Shown in pieces: positions 38,839-52,588 of a DNA stretch of 64,000 bases (the stretch's first letter is position 1; the number at the start of each line of letters is the position of its first letter). The DNA is taken from NCBI RefSeq assembly GCF_000346465.2, contig NC_034009.1, positions 24,804,600 through 24,868,599 of the forward strand, read 5' to 3'. A program made the position numbers and the translations under genes. Below the pieces are notes generated by a model. The model worked only from the letters and a program-made list of their open reading frames with translations, was not told the origin of the DNA and did not search any database. This DNA comes from Prunus persica (Eukaryota > Streptophyta > Magnoliopsida > Rosales > Rosaceae).

Positions 38839-41800
38839 TCACAATCTGTATTGGGATTTGCTGTCAATAAACGCTTGAGTTGATGGTTCTCTCCCAAGAA
38901 AGCTAGTTAAAACTTCAATTGGTTCCTTTGCTCCTCCTGGGGCCAAAACCTACAAAGAGAACACTTCAATATAAATAAATAGAGAAATGAACAAAATTTG
39001 ACGTGAGTAGACTGTTGCAAAACATTTCTGACGGAGACAAAAAAAGTATGCCATTGTCCCATATGAATTATGAAGAGCATGGGAAGTAAAACCTAAATCG
39101 ACACACCTTAAGACTACACGTCGAAATGCATGGATACTATTCGTAAGAGAGGAAATCAAAAAAGTTTTGGAAACATTATGGCAACACTTCTTTCTATTGA
39201 GCAAATTCTTTACCTTGTTCCTGAACTGCATGCCAACATATTGGTTCAAATAACTGTCATGAAACTTTGAGGCAAATATATCAGCCGCAAAAACCTGCAT
39301 GTAAAATTCAAGGCATCAGCACTAATTGTCACAGAATCACAGATTATTAGAATGATATCCCGCAAACATAATCATTGAGCAACTATTGCATATAACAACG
39401 ATTGTCATTGCAAACTTGGGAAACTAAGTAACAGGGATGTGTTGTTTGACTTTTTCCGATAAGGGATGGGTGACAAACCTCACTCCAAATACGACTGTAA
39501 CAAGCAGCTTCATGACCAATGGCGCTACATGGAAAACGTGAAGCAGGATTGACATCCTCTAACATTGGCAAACCTAACAAGATCTGAGGAAACAGAGTTA
39601 ATAATACCCCAAAATGCAACTTCATAAGGGAATGAATTACTGGAAACAACCACATACCCTTGGATGAAGATGCTTGAATAACTCAACAATGTCAACATTT
39701 TCAGCAGAATGTATAATTTGATCAAAAAGACCTGACAAAATAGATGTTTTTCAGTTCTGTACATGATAAGTCGAAATGTCTGCTTTACCAACATCTAAAT
39801 GATAATTTGACATTCCAGCATTGTACATTTCCCAGAAAGAACAGCAGTCTCACGTAATATACCTTGGCATCAATTTTAACATACAAATAGTGTCTACAAT
39901 TATTAGGCAATAGCCTTATCCATTGATCACCAGTCCAGTTTCAAAACAATGGCTATTAATATAACAATGAGAAACTTAGGGCCCGTTTGATAGCCATTTC
40001 AATTTCAGTTTTTGGTTTTCATTTTTTGTGCTAGAGTATAGAGGAAAAAGAGGCAGAATGGAAGTGAGAATGAGAGTGGAGATGGGATTGAGAGTGAACA
40101 TGCGAGTGGAGGATGGGAGGGATGAGTAACAAAAGTGAAAACAAAAATTCAAAACTGAAATCTATTTGAAATTGTTTTCACTTTTAAGTTTTTGTTTTCA
40201 CTTTTGTGACTCCTTCTCATCCTCCCCTCTCTTTCTCAATCTCATCTAGACTCACATTCTCACTCTCATTTTCCTCTAAACTCTAGCACAAAAATGAAAA
40301 ATGAAAACTAAAATTGAAATGGTTATCAAACGGGCCCTTAGGAAGCAGAGCTTTTAAAAATTAAAAGTATAACTAAGAATCAGTTGTCTACAGTGATTTC
40401 TTTTTAAAATCAACTCCAAGAAATCCAAATCAACACAAATCAAAAAGCAAAAGTTCTAACAACAAATATTTTCCAGGGGAAAAAACGTCTGCAAATCCTA
40501 TGAAACAAAGACAGCCTTAAAGATGATTCTTCAAAGAATCAATGAAGTGTAGAAATAGTAAGAGGACTTACTATAAAGAATTTCTTGCCTCATCTTGAGT
40601 GCAGAGAAGGAACACCGCCATCTTTTAATGGCTTTGCACATTTCATCTTTGATAGGTTTTGTTATATCCTGCATGTAAATTCAATAGTAATTAGCAATTT
40701 AACTCATCTTATATCTCTTAAAAACAACTATTTTTTTTCAGAGTATTTAAATTAGACATGACATCAACAATAACTGCCCATAATAAGGATAAAACCAAAA
40801 GTAAACATGTTAAAGAAAATATGAGAGGTTTCACTTGGGGAGGAGAGAGAAAGAAAAGAGCACACTGATTTTGGGAGCATTTATTACTTAAATTTAAATA
40901 ATAATAATAATAAAGCGTGTGTCACCTGATGGAAGCCAGATATCAACTTCAAAGTGAAGCTTTCGTAACACCTGAAATTGTACACAGTTAAGAAGCATTA
41001 ATTTAGGCCATGTGTCCTCATAAAAGGGAACACTGTGATCCATAATCCATTAATTACCAGTTCTCTAGCACCAGAGCAGGAACCTCCACAAAATCTTGAT
41101 CAAAACCCAGCCCAGAAAATCTGGCAAATGATGCACGATTGCATATATGTTGGACCTAAAGGTTCATATTTCACAAAAGAACCTGTTAGTTATGGGAAAC
41201 ATATCACACTAGAAAACTTTATTAACTGCCAAAATTATATAACATACCAAGAAGAATAATATTCCAGACTAAATCTGTTTCTCCGATCAATTAGCTAACA
41301 GGAGTTCATCCCAATTATCTAAACATCACCTCAATAGTCGTTATTGGAAACTTAAAGGATATCCATTCATTAAACCAACATAAAAATAAAAGTAAAAATA
41401 AGGGAAGGTTCAAGTATGGCATCATTGAGACCACATTCAATTAACTTATTCAAAAAATCTTGGAGGCCCTTAGCTTATTCATCTTCTGATTTGGCTAATG
41501 GGTCTTCTCAAATATGCAGGTTGCATGTTAGTGGCTGTCATTATTTCATGCATCTTTCACAGGGCAAGTGGAGGCATATGCAGTTTTTTATATTCTTGCT
41601 GCTAGCCAATTAAAGGACACCACCCAAGCTTAAAGTTAGGACTGATCCAATGTGGACTTTACCACCAGGCATTTCCCATAAGGGCAAAGCCATCGTTCTC
41701 AAAGTTCCCATTTCACTACAATCTACTCATGGAGAACATTGTGGAAGGTACTGCCAAAGACCTTAATCTCTAGATCTCAGTAATGCAGTTCTTACCATTC

Positions 41801-44800
41801 AGGCGTAGCCATCTTTCCTATGACATCCACCCTAAAAGTATGCAGTTACTGCCCTATTTAAAGTCTTTTAAAGCCTGGCAAAGACTAATTTTCTGTTTTC
41901 AGTTAGTAAAGATGGGACTAATAAAGGATGAAGGTGAGGTAACTAAGGTGCAGCATTTTGAATTGCAATGATTTATTTATATTACCATGTGTATTATTCC
42001 ATAAACAAAATAACATACAGAAAAAGATATTGGAAGTTTTGATAATTACTGAAAATGTGAACGATGAAATACAACATACCACATGGCCAAACTCATGGAA
42101 AAGATCCACAACTTCAGAGAATCTCAGTAATGCAGGATGACCACTAACATCCTTTTGTAGTTGAGCTATCATTAACACCACGGGGATCTAATTACAAAAA
42201 ATGAAATGGTAAGTCAATAACACAAGATCAATGGCTTATGCAAATAACAATCCATCCACACATGATTCCCTATGTCAATATGATAATTAAATATCTGAAC
42301 TTAAAATAACCAGAGCTACTTTCATTTGAGCGCAAAAGGAATAAATGCAAAGGATCACATAAAAATGAGATCAAAATTGGAACTTTACACTCAAAGAGGT
42401 TTCTATTATTACCTCAAAGAGAGTAGGTCACTCAACTCAACATCACCGAAAGCAATTATATGTATCTTATACTACAGTTATTAAACATTAATTTCCATCT
42501 GACAGCAAACCTTATATTACACAAATAATATTTAAGTCACAAATTGAAAACACAACCTGACGCGATCCATTGGATGATAATGCACCATTTTGAAGAGCCA
42601 CCACACAGGTATTATTATATTTTCCTTCCCTGTTAACAGAAAACATAAACCCATTTGTTCGTGACTCAAAGAAAATAACATAAAGGAAGAACTAAATCTT
42701 TAAAAGAAGTCATTCTTCAACCTTATGTACATATCAAGGTAGAAATGACCCAAAAGTTCACCAGAACTTAAGTCAAAAACTGAGTATACGCAAACATCAG
42801 AATGCCAAACCTCAGCATCTGCGATTTCCTCAAATCTTAAACCTGCAGAAAATAAAAATAGCAGTTCAACTATCACTATATAATTCAAAATGTGAAAAGG
42901 TGTATGGGAAATATTAAAGTGTCATGAATAATTACCAAAAAGGTCTTGCACTATCTTGAAGACCCCGGATAGAACCAAATTTACTGGAAAGTATTGCTTA
43001 AGAGCTCCAAAGTCCACATTAAACTGCTGTGCTTCAGCCTTCTTTACATAGTATAGCAGATCCTCAATTCCAAACGGATGGTCTCCTTCCTCTTTTCTCT
43101 GGTACCACATTAGACAAAAAACAATCAGCCACGAAATAAACCAAATCATTGGGAAAAGAATGAAATAAACCAAAGTATTGGGAATACAAAAGGTATTCTA
43201 ACCTTCAAATCCTTCAACATGGAAAGCTCCATGTTAGCCGAGTCAGTCAAGCTATTTGAGATGTCCTCTAAGAACTCAAAAACCTAAATAGTCACCGTCA
43301 CAAGTATGAGCTACAAGAAACAATTGTGTGCAAATGGACCTAAATGGTAAGTTGGTCCCCGTGCAATAAACAAAATTATCCCAAATATGCCTACTAAGCT
43401 GCTTGACATAATTTATTTTAACTGGGAAAAAGAGCAGAAAGTATGATACAATTTTAAAGCAGGGTCATATCAGACAGATTAAGGATCAAAACAACCAATT
43501 AGCCTCATGAAGATCGACTTGAATTTCCCTAATAAGTCAATATCCTTCGTCACTGTCAGTAAGTAGGGCCTGAGGCCCCTTGCAATTCTAAAGAGCATGC
43601 AGCAACAAAAGAATGGACCTCATAAATCTTTTCAGATGAAAATAAAAGAAAGCACGATACATCTTTCTTAGAATATAATTTTCTCTAGGCTTATGAGCTT
43701 GGTGGAGAAGAGGCAAATGGCAAAAATAATAATTTATCTTGAGGGCCACCAGAAATAACCTCTTAAACAGTTCATCTCTTATCAATCAGGCCAAAAAAGA
43801 AGACAGCACCTCTCATTGTTTCCATTGTTATTACACTAACTCTAATTGATTATTAAGGAGTTAAAATATCCCCAGTTGACCAACCTATCAGGTCATGAAA
43901 TTCAGAGCAAAACAGTTGAATATCATAAGAAAAATGCAACGCCATACAAACCTTTGATGGTGTTTTTGCCATTCTAAGATCAACTGCACAGTCAGCATAA
44001 CTTGAATAGCCAAGTAACCGAGCAAATTTATGGCGCAGTTGGACCTAAACCAACAAAATATCAGAGTCAACTGACTTGTATATACTTCATCATAATTCAT
44101 AACATAACACTAGTGAGGTATATTGGGAGACAAAGAAAAACAATTATAAATAGAATATTAACCACAAAAGACTTTTTTAAGGAGCAAATAAGAACATTAT
44201 AGCTTTTAGTTTTTATAATTGAAAAAAAAAACCATGTCACCTATTTAAAAATTACAAATACTTCGGAAGATATGAATATTTGGGGGGGGTGGTTGTGTGG
44301 GTGGTGTTGGGGCTAAAGAGAATTATCTGTTGACCAAAAGAACTGAATTTCTAAAAAGACTTTTAAAAATAGACAATTTGGAGTTAAATTAATGGATAAC
44401 TGTTAAATTAAGTTTTTCATTAGATCTAATAGGAGGTACAATAACCAGGGGAAGAAAATAAAAATGATTTACCAAATCTTCTAAGATTGAAAGATTGACT
44501 TCTCCACACCTCTTTCCATATGCCACTGCTACCATCCTCCTTGTTGTTCCAACCTTCAAAAATGCTCCAAATGAATTTTTCAACGACATTAGTAGTGATT
44601 CTGAAGTTATCGAATAACACAACAAACTAAATGTCAATCTTGACAAAAATGTCACTGGTGTTTGGGGTGAAAATTTCAGTAATAATGCATTGCCTTCAAT
44701 ATGAACTCAGCAGATCATACCTCACAAAGTTCCAGTACCGCTCCCACATGATGACTTTTCAGGGTCACCTTGAATTTACCATCTGTAACTTTGTCTAAGC

Positions 44801-46570
44801 TCTGCACATGAATAAATTTATTTTATAAGTGCCACATTTTTGTATAATGTTCAGTGATTTATTTAGAGACAATGTACCTCAATTATAACGAGCTTATTCA
44901 CATTTTACTTACAAAGATTTGCCCGTGTGTATTTGAATAAATTTATAAACGTAGTTACACAGTTACCAGAAACTATATAAATCCAAAAGAAATATGTTGA
45001 AAGTTTAACCATAACTGCAGCCCAAGTAAACTAGCATAAAGTAGCATTCCAGGAAGGTTAGTTTGAAAATAAATGAGTGAAGAATATTACACCTTGAGAA
45101 ACTCTGGCGGTAACCCAGCCAACTCGGTCTCGGCGAAGAGAAGGAAAGTACTATCCTCAGTTAGATTTTGGATATATTGCAAGCTTAGCTTATCGATTTG
45201 GATTCTCACACGCTGCATTTCCTCTCTCTTAGTTAAGGTAAGATTCAAACCATTGCGTTCAAAGTCTCTCATCTGTCACTGATCAGGAAAGAATCAACAT
45301 CTAGCATTTACCAAAAAGAGAACCTAGAGTGACATTATCAAGACAACAGCGATATATACCCACCCATCCACCCCCTACCCCTTCTCAAAGAAAATAGTAA
45401 TTAAAATAAAATCTACAAATTTTCAAGTAAATATAAGAGAGTGAGAAAGAGAAAGACCCATAGGAATACTGCAAAAGCATTCTTACTCCCTACCAAGGCC
45501 TGAGTATAGTTCTTTGCTTCAGCATTCACCCACTCCCCTCTAGCAGCAAAAGCTTTGACGACACGGTATACATCTTCACGCTTGCTGTTCAGTTTTAGTA
45601 AATAAAGATGTGTTATTTATTTCCATAATTCTTTAAAGATCTTCAAAATAGATTTCTAGTTCAGTTCAATCTCATTGCAGATGATATGCATGTTAAAGCC
45701 AACAATACTCTATACAAAGTTCAAGTTACTTGAGAATTAGAGATCATCACCCAAAAATTAATCGTACCTGCAAGCCAGAAGATGGGTATCTATTCTCCGC
45801 TCTGCTTCAGCGCTTGCTTTGTGGACATCGTCAGAAGTGGTTACCATCTTTGGAAACACACAAGACTGGACAAGTGGAAATTGTTGCGCTTCTAATTCCG
45901 CTAGAGGTGAAATAACATTCATATATGTAACCTGTAAAATGTAACCGTTAATAAAATTAGCTCAAATAATAATTAAAAAAAATTAAATGATAGTTTTCCA
46001 ACACAAATATACATTCTTAATATGCTAATTCACTAAAAGCATTAATTTTACGAACTGTACTATTCTCTAAATTGATTTTGAGAAATTAAAAACTTAAAGA
46101 ACATTACAAGCCAAATTAGTCTTAAAAATTCAAATGCAAAAGCTACTGTGTGAATTGCTTACAACCTTGTCGAGTGGAATTGAAGCAACCGCATCGTGCA
46201 CCTCTTTCGACTTGGTAATGATTCGGTCCGCCAATTTTAAAATCTCGGATGCCGATAGATTAACTCGAACCTTAGAGCCCTGAAGATCTGCAACTTACAT
46301 AAACACAGAGAAAGTGATGACAAAAATCGAAAGCAGAATTAACAACTACAGTAAGCGAATAAGACTGTTTGTTTGTCTTATAAGTGAAAAGAAAATCAAA
46401 TAAGTAATGAACAAACCTTTGTTCTTCCTGTTCTTCCTGTGGGAGTTGAAGGCGTTGATTCCGAGGTTAACAGCGAGAACGAGCAGAGCAGCGGCTCCGC
46501 TGACGGCTAGCAGGCTACGTTCCCGCTTCTGTTTGGACATTTTTTCACTGTTTCCTTGACTTTCCGTCAT
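38839..46570 (-). CDS. Thimet oligopeptidase-like zinc metallopeptidase (M3 family)
   Basis: Cleaves short peptides, including released targeting peptides in plants. Twenty exons, minus strand: 46417-46570, 46166-46287, 45768-45931, 45494-45584, 45093-45272, 44721-44801, 44473-44553, 43952-44044, 43203-43283, 42936-43098, 42722-42842, 42557-42629, 42080-42187, 41058-41155, 40926-40971, 40572-40668, 39658-39731, 39479-39583, 39214-39294, 38839-38949. Together they make 2,124 nt (707 aa), and every phase agrees. The zinc site is HEFGH (H499, E500, H503) and the third ligand is E528 in DFVEVPALVLENW, the M3 spacing. Substrate-loop Gly/Tyr-rich CYESFTLKLISGFH and the terminal APGGAKEPIEVL..FLGREPSTQAF match the family. 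Residues 20-42 form one hydrophobic span (LLAVSGAAALLVLAVNLGIN), so an N-terminal membrane anchor or targeting role is likely. Closest remembered relative is the Arabidopsis At1g67690 type. Confidence 0.95.
39979..40337. mobile_element. Tourist-like MITE (359 bp) in a thimet-oligopeptidase intron
   Basis: Nearly perfect foldback with ends GGGCCCGTTTGATAGCCATT and its inverse, flanked by TTA at 39976-39978 and 40338-40340, the target choice of PIF/Harbinger. Inner motifs (TTTTGTGCTAGAGTATAGAG) are shared with the larger element at 18396. It lies in the intron between exons ending 40572 and starting 39731 and does not touch splice sites. Confidence 0.88.
44282..44311 (+). repeat. G-rich tract in a thimet-oligopeptidase intron
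   Basis: An uninterrupted run of nine or so G followed by GGTTG, GGG, GG and GGGG runs, with G-quadruplex potential on the plus strand (template of the minus-strand gene's antisense). Simple composition; no function shown. Confidence 0.5.
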
Positions 46571-46951
46571 TCTCTTTGCTCAAGTTTGTTTCTTTTCTCT
46601 CTCACCAACCGGCAATTGCGAGGGAGGGAAATTTGGGAATTTATCATAGGCGGAAAAGAGAGGCAATTGACCACTTTTTTTATGAGCAGGAAGCGTACGA
46701 TAAATTGCATTTATTGAATTCAAAATTTTAAAATTTGTTGGAGGTCTATCCTTATCAATGGCGCTATCAGGTCCATCGTTATCTCGGCCCTTGATTGCTT
46801 CAATTTGGGGATTATTAAATTGAAGTGGGCTTGGGCCCTAAGGTATGTGTGGACCGGCATATACTTTTTCAAAACCCAATTTTTGTCCAAATTAAAATTT
46901 TTCAATCAACATTCTTAATTATATTTAACAATAAATTACTTTTTCAATAGG

Positions 46952-47630
46952 GTTAAATACTTTTTTGGTTATTGGGTATTACATGAAAATTCAATTTGGT
47001 TATTGATAAAAATTTTTTAACCAAATTGGTCACTATGTTTCCCAAAGTTTACAATTTATAAACATTCCGTTATCTTCCGTTAAGTGCATTTATTATTATT
47101 ATTTTTTTAAAAACATCTTCAATCTTGTTCCTTTAACTCAACAAGTATGGTATATTGTGCTATTAGGGTTTAACAAATTGGGGGAAATAGTTGAATCGAA
47201 ATTATAAGGAAAATAAATTAAAATGAAATCAACAATTTATGAATATATTTTGGTGCTCTATCTCCTTGATTACTTCTTCTTGCCATCCGAAGTCACAATG
47301 TTGTTCTTACTCAATCGATTTAGGCTCAATATAGCATCCAGTCTGTGACCTTATACCTCACAATTTCGATTTTGACATAAGATTTCTGACCAATTTGTTA
47401 AACCCTAATAGCACAATATGCCTTAACTCATTGAGTTAGAATAAGAAGACTAAACATGCTTCCTAAAAAAATAGAAATAAAAAACTGCACTTAATATAAT
47501 TAACGGAAAATAAAGGAATGTCTATAAATTGTAAACTTTAAGAAGCACAGTGATCAATTTGGCTAAAAAAAATTTTGAGTGACCAAATTGATTTTTCGTG
47601 TAAAACCGAGTGACCAAAAAGGTTTCTATA
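46952..47630. mobile_element. Foldback (Mutator-like) element of about 680 bp
   Basis: Long inverted arms of about 250 bp. Left-arm words CAATTTGGTTATTG, AACCAAATTGGTCACTATG, AAAGTTTACAATTTATAAAC and CTATTAGGGTTTAACAAATT all return inverted in the right arm. It has no coding capacity. It lies in the promoter-side spacer of the thimet oligopeptidase gene, 170 bp left of the Harbinger element. Target duplication was not resolved. Confidence 0.75.
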
Positions 47631-48387
47631 TCATTTTGTATACAAGGGATATTTGTGGGGTTTGTAGCTTAGGGTTCGGTTGTTGTCTTAATAACTTCAT
47701 AGATAATATCAAGTTCAATGTATGTTTATTTAGTAAAAGTTAGGTTGAGATATTTATAACCAACGGAAAAGAAAAATGCGTGGACACTTTGACCTCTTAG
47801 GGGTCGTTTGGAACGGCGGACTGTCATGGACTGGACTAAATCCTGGGACTATCTTGGATTAGCTCGGATTGGACTAAGCTGGATTAAGTATTGACCTACG
47901 TTTGGTGCTGCGTCGGACTAAGAAGCTGGATTGTAAAAATAGTGAAGACCTATGTTTGGTACTGTGTGGGACTAAAAAATAATTATTTTATATTTAAAAA
48001 TAATAATTGTTAAATAATTAAATGTAGTTTTTTTGTTATTAGAATTACCAAATTGACAATATACATTTCTTTTCCTCCAAACCAAATTCACATGTACATT
48101 TCATATGTGCAAAAGTTAGAAATTTTCATATATGCCAAAGTCATCTACATGACTCAGAAATTAGAGGTTTAGTTCGCTACACACAATTCTACCATTAATA
48201 CATACAAATAAACATCCACAATTTCAAAATGAAACTAATAAACCCCACAACCATGAACCATATGGCTTTAATGCTAGCAAAATGTTATACAATTTGTGGT
48301 GTTTCCAAAATGAAGCCAATCTTATCAATGCATCATTTGTGGTGTTTCCAAAAAGATAGATGCATCAAACTTAGCTAGGCCATGTCC

Positions 48388-49412
48388 TCAAGCATTGTCA
48401 CTAAGCAACTGCTCAACAAACACTTTCTTGATATCATCATCCAAAGACATGAATATAGAGATGTTTTGTGGCTTCTCCAAAATGAGCTTTAGTGCTGCAA
48501 TTTGATCTAAAGGAGAAAATCCCATTCTCTTGAGTTCTTTGGCAATATCAGATCGATCTTCATTACCTTTTATTATAGCCTCAGTCACCATTTGCATCCT
48601 TTTCCCAGATGCCTCAAACAATTTCTCCAATACAGTCACAATCTTCTCTTCATCACTTGAACTTGTAGCTCTTTTCCTCTTATTTTGACTGTTCATAGAT
48701 TGGCTTCCTTCTATGTTTAAAGACATAGGAGATGCATCTTCCTGGACACAATTATCACTAGCATTGACATCATTATTGCTTTGCTCTTCCATCATGTCAG
48801 CGGGGGCTTCAGCTCTTTGTCCATTAGCACGATCCTTTCCGAAGATATTAGAAAGTCTATCAAACAAAGGAAATGGCTTGCTCCTCCATTCGGCTGCTTC
48901 CTTGTGGTGCTATGATAAAACAAGGCACCACTTAGCTTATTTTCAATATGTTAAAAAAAAAATAATAACAAAAGCAAGTTTAAAATCTACACTCATCAAA
49001 CCCACTTAACATCTTTATGTAAGAAAAATAGCAAAAATATGTAATCATGTACCTGCACATAAGTTTCCCATGCATCATTACTGTCAACCTCAACACACTT
49101 TTTTATATCATTCCAAGCAAATCCACTTGTGTTTATCATGTCATAGACTATGCTATATTGCTTTTTCCACTTCTTCAATTTGGATTCAATATGAGGGCAT
49201 GCCTTTAGCCCCGAATCAGGACATTTAATATTCAAAGCCTTCTCCATTTGGACCATAGTACCAGATTTGAAACTACCAGTCTCACAGCGTTGGCCTGCAG
49301 CCACAAAATCATCTAGCACGGTCAAAAACGAATCTTCTTCAAACTTGGACCATGACCGCCTAGTTCCTTTCTTTCCTTGTTCAAAGTTTTGACTGTTACC
49401 TTCACTTTCCAT
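48388..49412 (-). CDS. Harbinger ORF1: Myb/SANT-like DNA-binding protein
   Basis: Partner protein that helps the Harbinger transposase bind DNA and enter the nucleus. Two exons, 49053-49412 and 48388-48909, joined in phase 0 (..WETYVQ | HHKEAAEWRSK..), giving 293 aa. A Myb/SANT-like trihelix covers residues 18-120, with spaced Trp/Phe (RRSWSKFEEDSFLTVLDDFV, LKKWKKQYSIVYDM, GFAWNDIKKCVEVDSNDAWE) and the typical AAEWRSKPFPLFDRL after it. A Lys/Arg stretch (NKRKRATSSSDEE) near residue 200 may be a nuclear signal. The C-terminal helix-rich part ends KKVFVEQLLSDNA. Host proteins annotated as L10-interacting MYB share this domain, but position inside the element settles the call. No frame break. 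Confidence 0.9.
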
Positions 49413-49688
49413 CCCTAAGAATAATCAACACAAATAAAATAATACCACAATCAATAATTGAAATTTGCAAAGAAAACATAGCTTTGTTTCAAGGCATGAC
49501 TCTTCTTTGGTACATCACATAACCTTAAAAACAAAATGAAAAATAAAATCAGCAAACAAATTGATAAATTTTCTTTAATACCACAATCAATACATTGTTA
49601 AGGCCGAATTATCATGCCTCAAATACAAATTACAATCACATAAAAAAGAAAACACTTTAAGAACTCAAACATAAATAACAAGAGTTGG

Positions 49689-51084
49689 CTAGTTATTCGC
49701 ATTTCCTTGCCACTCATTATACATTTGGAACGCCAAGTCATTCCTCCAAGTAGTCCATTCATCCGATGCTCCAATGGTGCCAACCATATCACCTTCTATC
49801 ACATTTTCCGTCTCTTCAATTTCATTTATTTCATGCTCTAGCGGATCTCTAGACATCTCCCTCCTAATGAGATTATGTAAAAGACAACAAGCCGTAATGA
49901 TTCGACATTGTGTCTTTATTGGATAAAAAGATGGACTCCTTAGTATGCCCCATCTAGCTTTTAGCAACCCGAAACAACGTTCTATTACGTTTCTTGCTTT
50001 AGCATGCTTCATATTAAAATATTCTTGATGATTTACAGGTGTATTTCCTTCTCTCCATTCCGATAGATGATACCTTGTTCCTCTATATGGTGCAAGAAAT
50101 CCCTCACCATTTGTGTACCCACCATCTACAAGGTAATAATAACCTAATAACCAAAAATTAAAAATAAAAGAAGTCAATTCCTATTATTGTGTGGTAATTG
50201 TATAAACTTACAATTATTTATAAAGTGGACACTAGCTAATGGCCTTACCGGTAGGAACTCTTAATCCATTAGGCCTAGTTATGGCATCTCGAAGGACTCT
50301 AGAATCGGATGCGGATCCCTCCCAACCCGGCAACACAAATATGAATTGCATATCACGTGAGCAAACAGCCAACACATTTGTTGCAATCTCTCCCTTTCTA
50401 GTCCGATATCTCGGTTTTTCGGTTTCAGCTACTCGCACTTTAATGTATGTTCCATCTAGTGCTCCCAAGCAATTCTATTAAAAAAAAAAAAAAAAAAAGG
50501 GTAAACTTTCATTAAGTTTATATGCTGCACAGATCATAGAAAAGAAAGCCAAAGTATAATAAACATACCTTAAACCATTTCCATCTATGATCTGTGCAGT
50601 TATCACCTACAGGTTCTGGTACTCTCAATAGACTACCTTGTAATCTTAAAATGCCTTGTAACACAGAATTGAAGTACCTACTAATAGTCTCTCCTGATCG
50701 AACAAATCTATTTCTAATAGTACGATTCTTAACATGATGAGCAAGCATATGCAAGAACATACATACTTGCTCCTCCACAGTTACCAAACCGTCATTCTTT
50801 AACCTTCCATCCGTGCGAAGCAAATCACATAATAAACCAAACGTCTTTAAATCCATTCTTAGTTCACTCACACATTCTCTATCATTGCCTAATATACTGT
50901 TCAAATAACGTAATCGATTCTCATGTCTAACAAACGAACGGTTATTGAGGGAACGTCTTTCTATAAGTCCTCGATTTCTTCTCATATTTTTTAGCATCAT
51001 AAGCATAAGAATCGTGCAAGCACACATGGTCTCTAAATGCCACATCTCCAACAATAATATCAACAATATTCGTCTTTGATCCAT
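49689..51084 (-). CDS. Harbinger DDE transposase (HARBI1-like)
   Basis: Transposase that cuts and pastes the element. Three coding exons, 50569-51084, 50249-50474 and 49689-50143, joined with matching phases (..WKWFK | NCLGALDG.. and ..RVPTG | YYYLVDGG..), giving 398 aa. The catalytic triad by my count is D179 ([10 protein letters not shown]), D229 ([12 protein letters not shown]) and E302 ([17 protein letters not shown]). [20 protein letters not shown] and [14 protein letters not shown] are further DDE_4 hallmarks. The N-terminal helix-turn-helix region is residues 60-160. An acceptor (GATTAATAG) lies 2 nt upstream of the ATG, so the 5' UTR is spliced from an exon further right (about 53137-53290). 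The frame is intact. Confidence 0.92.
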
Positions 51085-51828
51085 ATCTATTAATCAAAAA
51101 AGAAAAGAATTATTCCACTTAACCAATCCTACTGAAAGTAAAATAACCCCAAATTAAAAACAAAAAGTTTCATATATGCAAATAGAAACAGTGTAATTAA
51201 TGCAAAGCCATAATTAATACCATTCACAAAGTATAGAAAATTCATCCCATAGACCAAAAATTATCAACCAATGTGTGCCTAGTACCACAACAAATATGAA
51301 GAAAAAAGTTCTAGAATTATTTCACTTTTTGCCAAAAGATGTTGCTGCTGATTCACACCATATTATTCATTGCATTTCCTTATTTGAGAGATCAAAACCA
51401 AGTTATATTCATGCTGCAAATTGCTCTGTCAAATGACAGATACACTTCAAATATTTGAATTTGATGCCCATGCAAGATACAAAGCCCAATAATAATTAAA
51501 GTGGAAAAAACGGGTCATATGTGTTGTTTTGTTAGATCTACCATGGCCTTGATAAACATTGCATGTGCTGCACTCACTGTTAAACCTTAAACATCATTGT
51601 CATGTCAACACCATCACCATGTTAATTGATTAAAGTATGTATAATTTGAGTCATTGACCTTCAAACTATCACATTGAATTTAAGACAGCAGCATATAACA
51701 GAAAAATTGAGAAAAGATGACTAGTCAAATTTGATCTCTACACTAGAAAGATCCTATTAATTATATAATGTATTGTAACTAGAAAATTCTAGACTTATAT
51801 TACAACTAGTGGCTGGAAAACACTTTGG

Positions 51829-51856
51829 AAGTCGGTTACTATGCAATAACCGACTT
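51829..51856. repeat. Perfect inverted repeat (10-bp arms)
   Basis: AAGTCGGTTA (51829-51838), 8-bp loop, TAACCGACTT (51847-51856), followed by another AGTCGGTTTAG at about 51,878. It lies at the left border of the presumed captured host DNA inside the Harbinger element. Confidence 0.65.
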
Positions 51857-52013
51857 CACTAGATATTTGCTATCTTTTGAGTCGGTTTAGCTACTCTATA
51901 TAATAGCTATATGAGCCCAATTATGTATTCAAGTAAGAAAAAGCTGAAAAAATTGAGAAAAAATCACAAGTCAAATTTGAACTCAATCTACACTAAAACT
52001 CAAGGTAAGTCCG

Positions 52014-52165
52014 ATATCTTTGTGGCACTCCATCCACAGCTTAAGGGAGTAGGCGGTGAATACTTTATGGACTGTAACATCGCCAAACCGAGCTCTCAGG
52101 CAAAAGATGCAGATTTGGCAACCAGACTCTGGGACTTTAGCTTGAGTTTGACAAATGCAAAGTAG
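52014..52165 (+). pseudogene. Captured fragment: last exon of a TIC32-like short-chain dehydrogenase
   Basis: Translates FVALHPQLKGVGGEYFMDCN, then IAKPSSQAKDADLATRLWDF, SLSLTNAK and a stop (TAG at 52163). This is the C-terminal exon of plant TIC32/retinol-dehydrogenase-type SDR proteins. The catalytic YxxxK and Rossmann parts are absent. It lies antisense to the transposase inside its 5' intron, and the open frame from 51,914 is only a chance upstream extension. It cannot encode a working enzyme. Confidence 0.8.
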
Positions 52166-52588
52166 TATGGTGTTCTAATATTTTCTGGGTCATGTAGTAG
52201 CTGGCTTTTTTCTGCACTGAAATCAAATTGCCAAACTGCAAACTGTAATCACATACTGGACACCATCGCATCCATTTTTTATTTTTTATTGCATCCATAT
52301 TTTTTTTTAACATATATCGCATTGGCAAAACAGAGTCAAAAACTAAACACCACTCTAAGCTCAACATCTTCCAAGTATACACACATACACAAGAACGATA
52401 AACAACAAAAAGAGAAAAAAGGTGAATTGGGTTCTGTCTTTGTAATCAAAAAAAGTCCTACTAGGATTCAATTACCACCTATACATATATATAAGTTAAT
52501 TCAGCCTTGATTTACTTGAGCTGTTTTGCCAGCCATTTTCTTGATCATTTCTTCCAAGTGATGATCAAACGGTCCACGATATATATAC

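Noticed and set aside
51911..52165. Open frame of 84 codons as a real gene
   Set aside because: Only the last 50 codons resemble a protein family (C-terminus of TIC32-like dehydrogenase). The upstream part is Lys/Ser-rich chance frame, and the catalytic part is absent.
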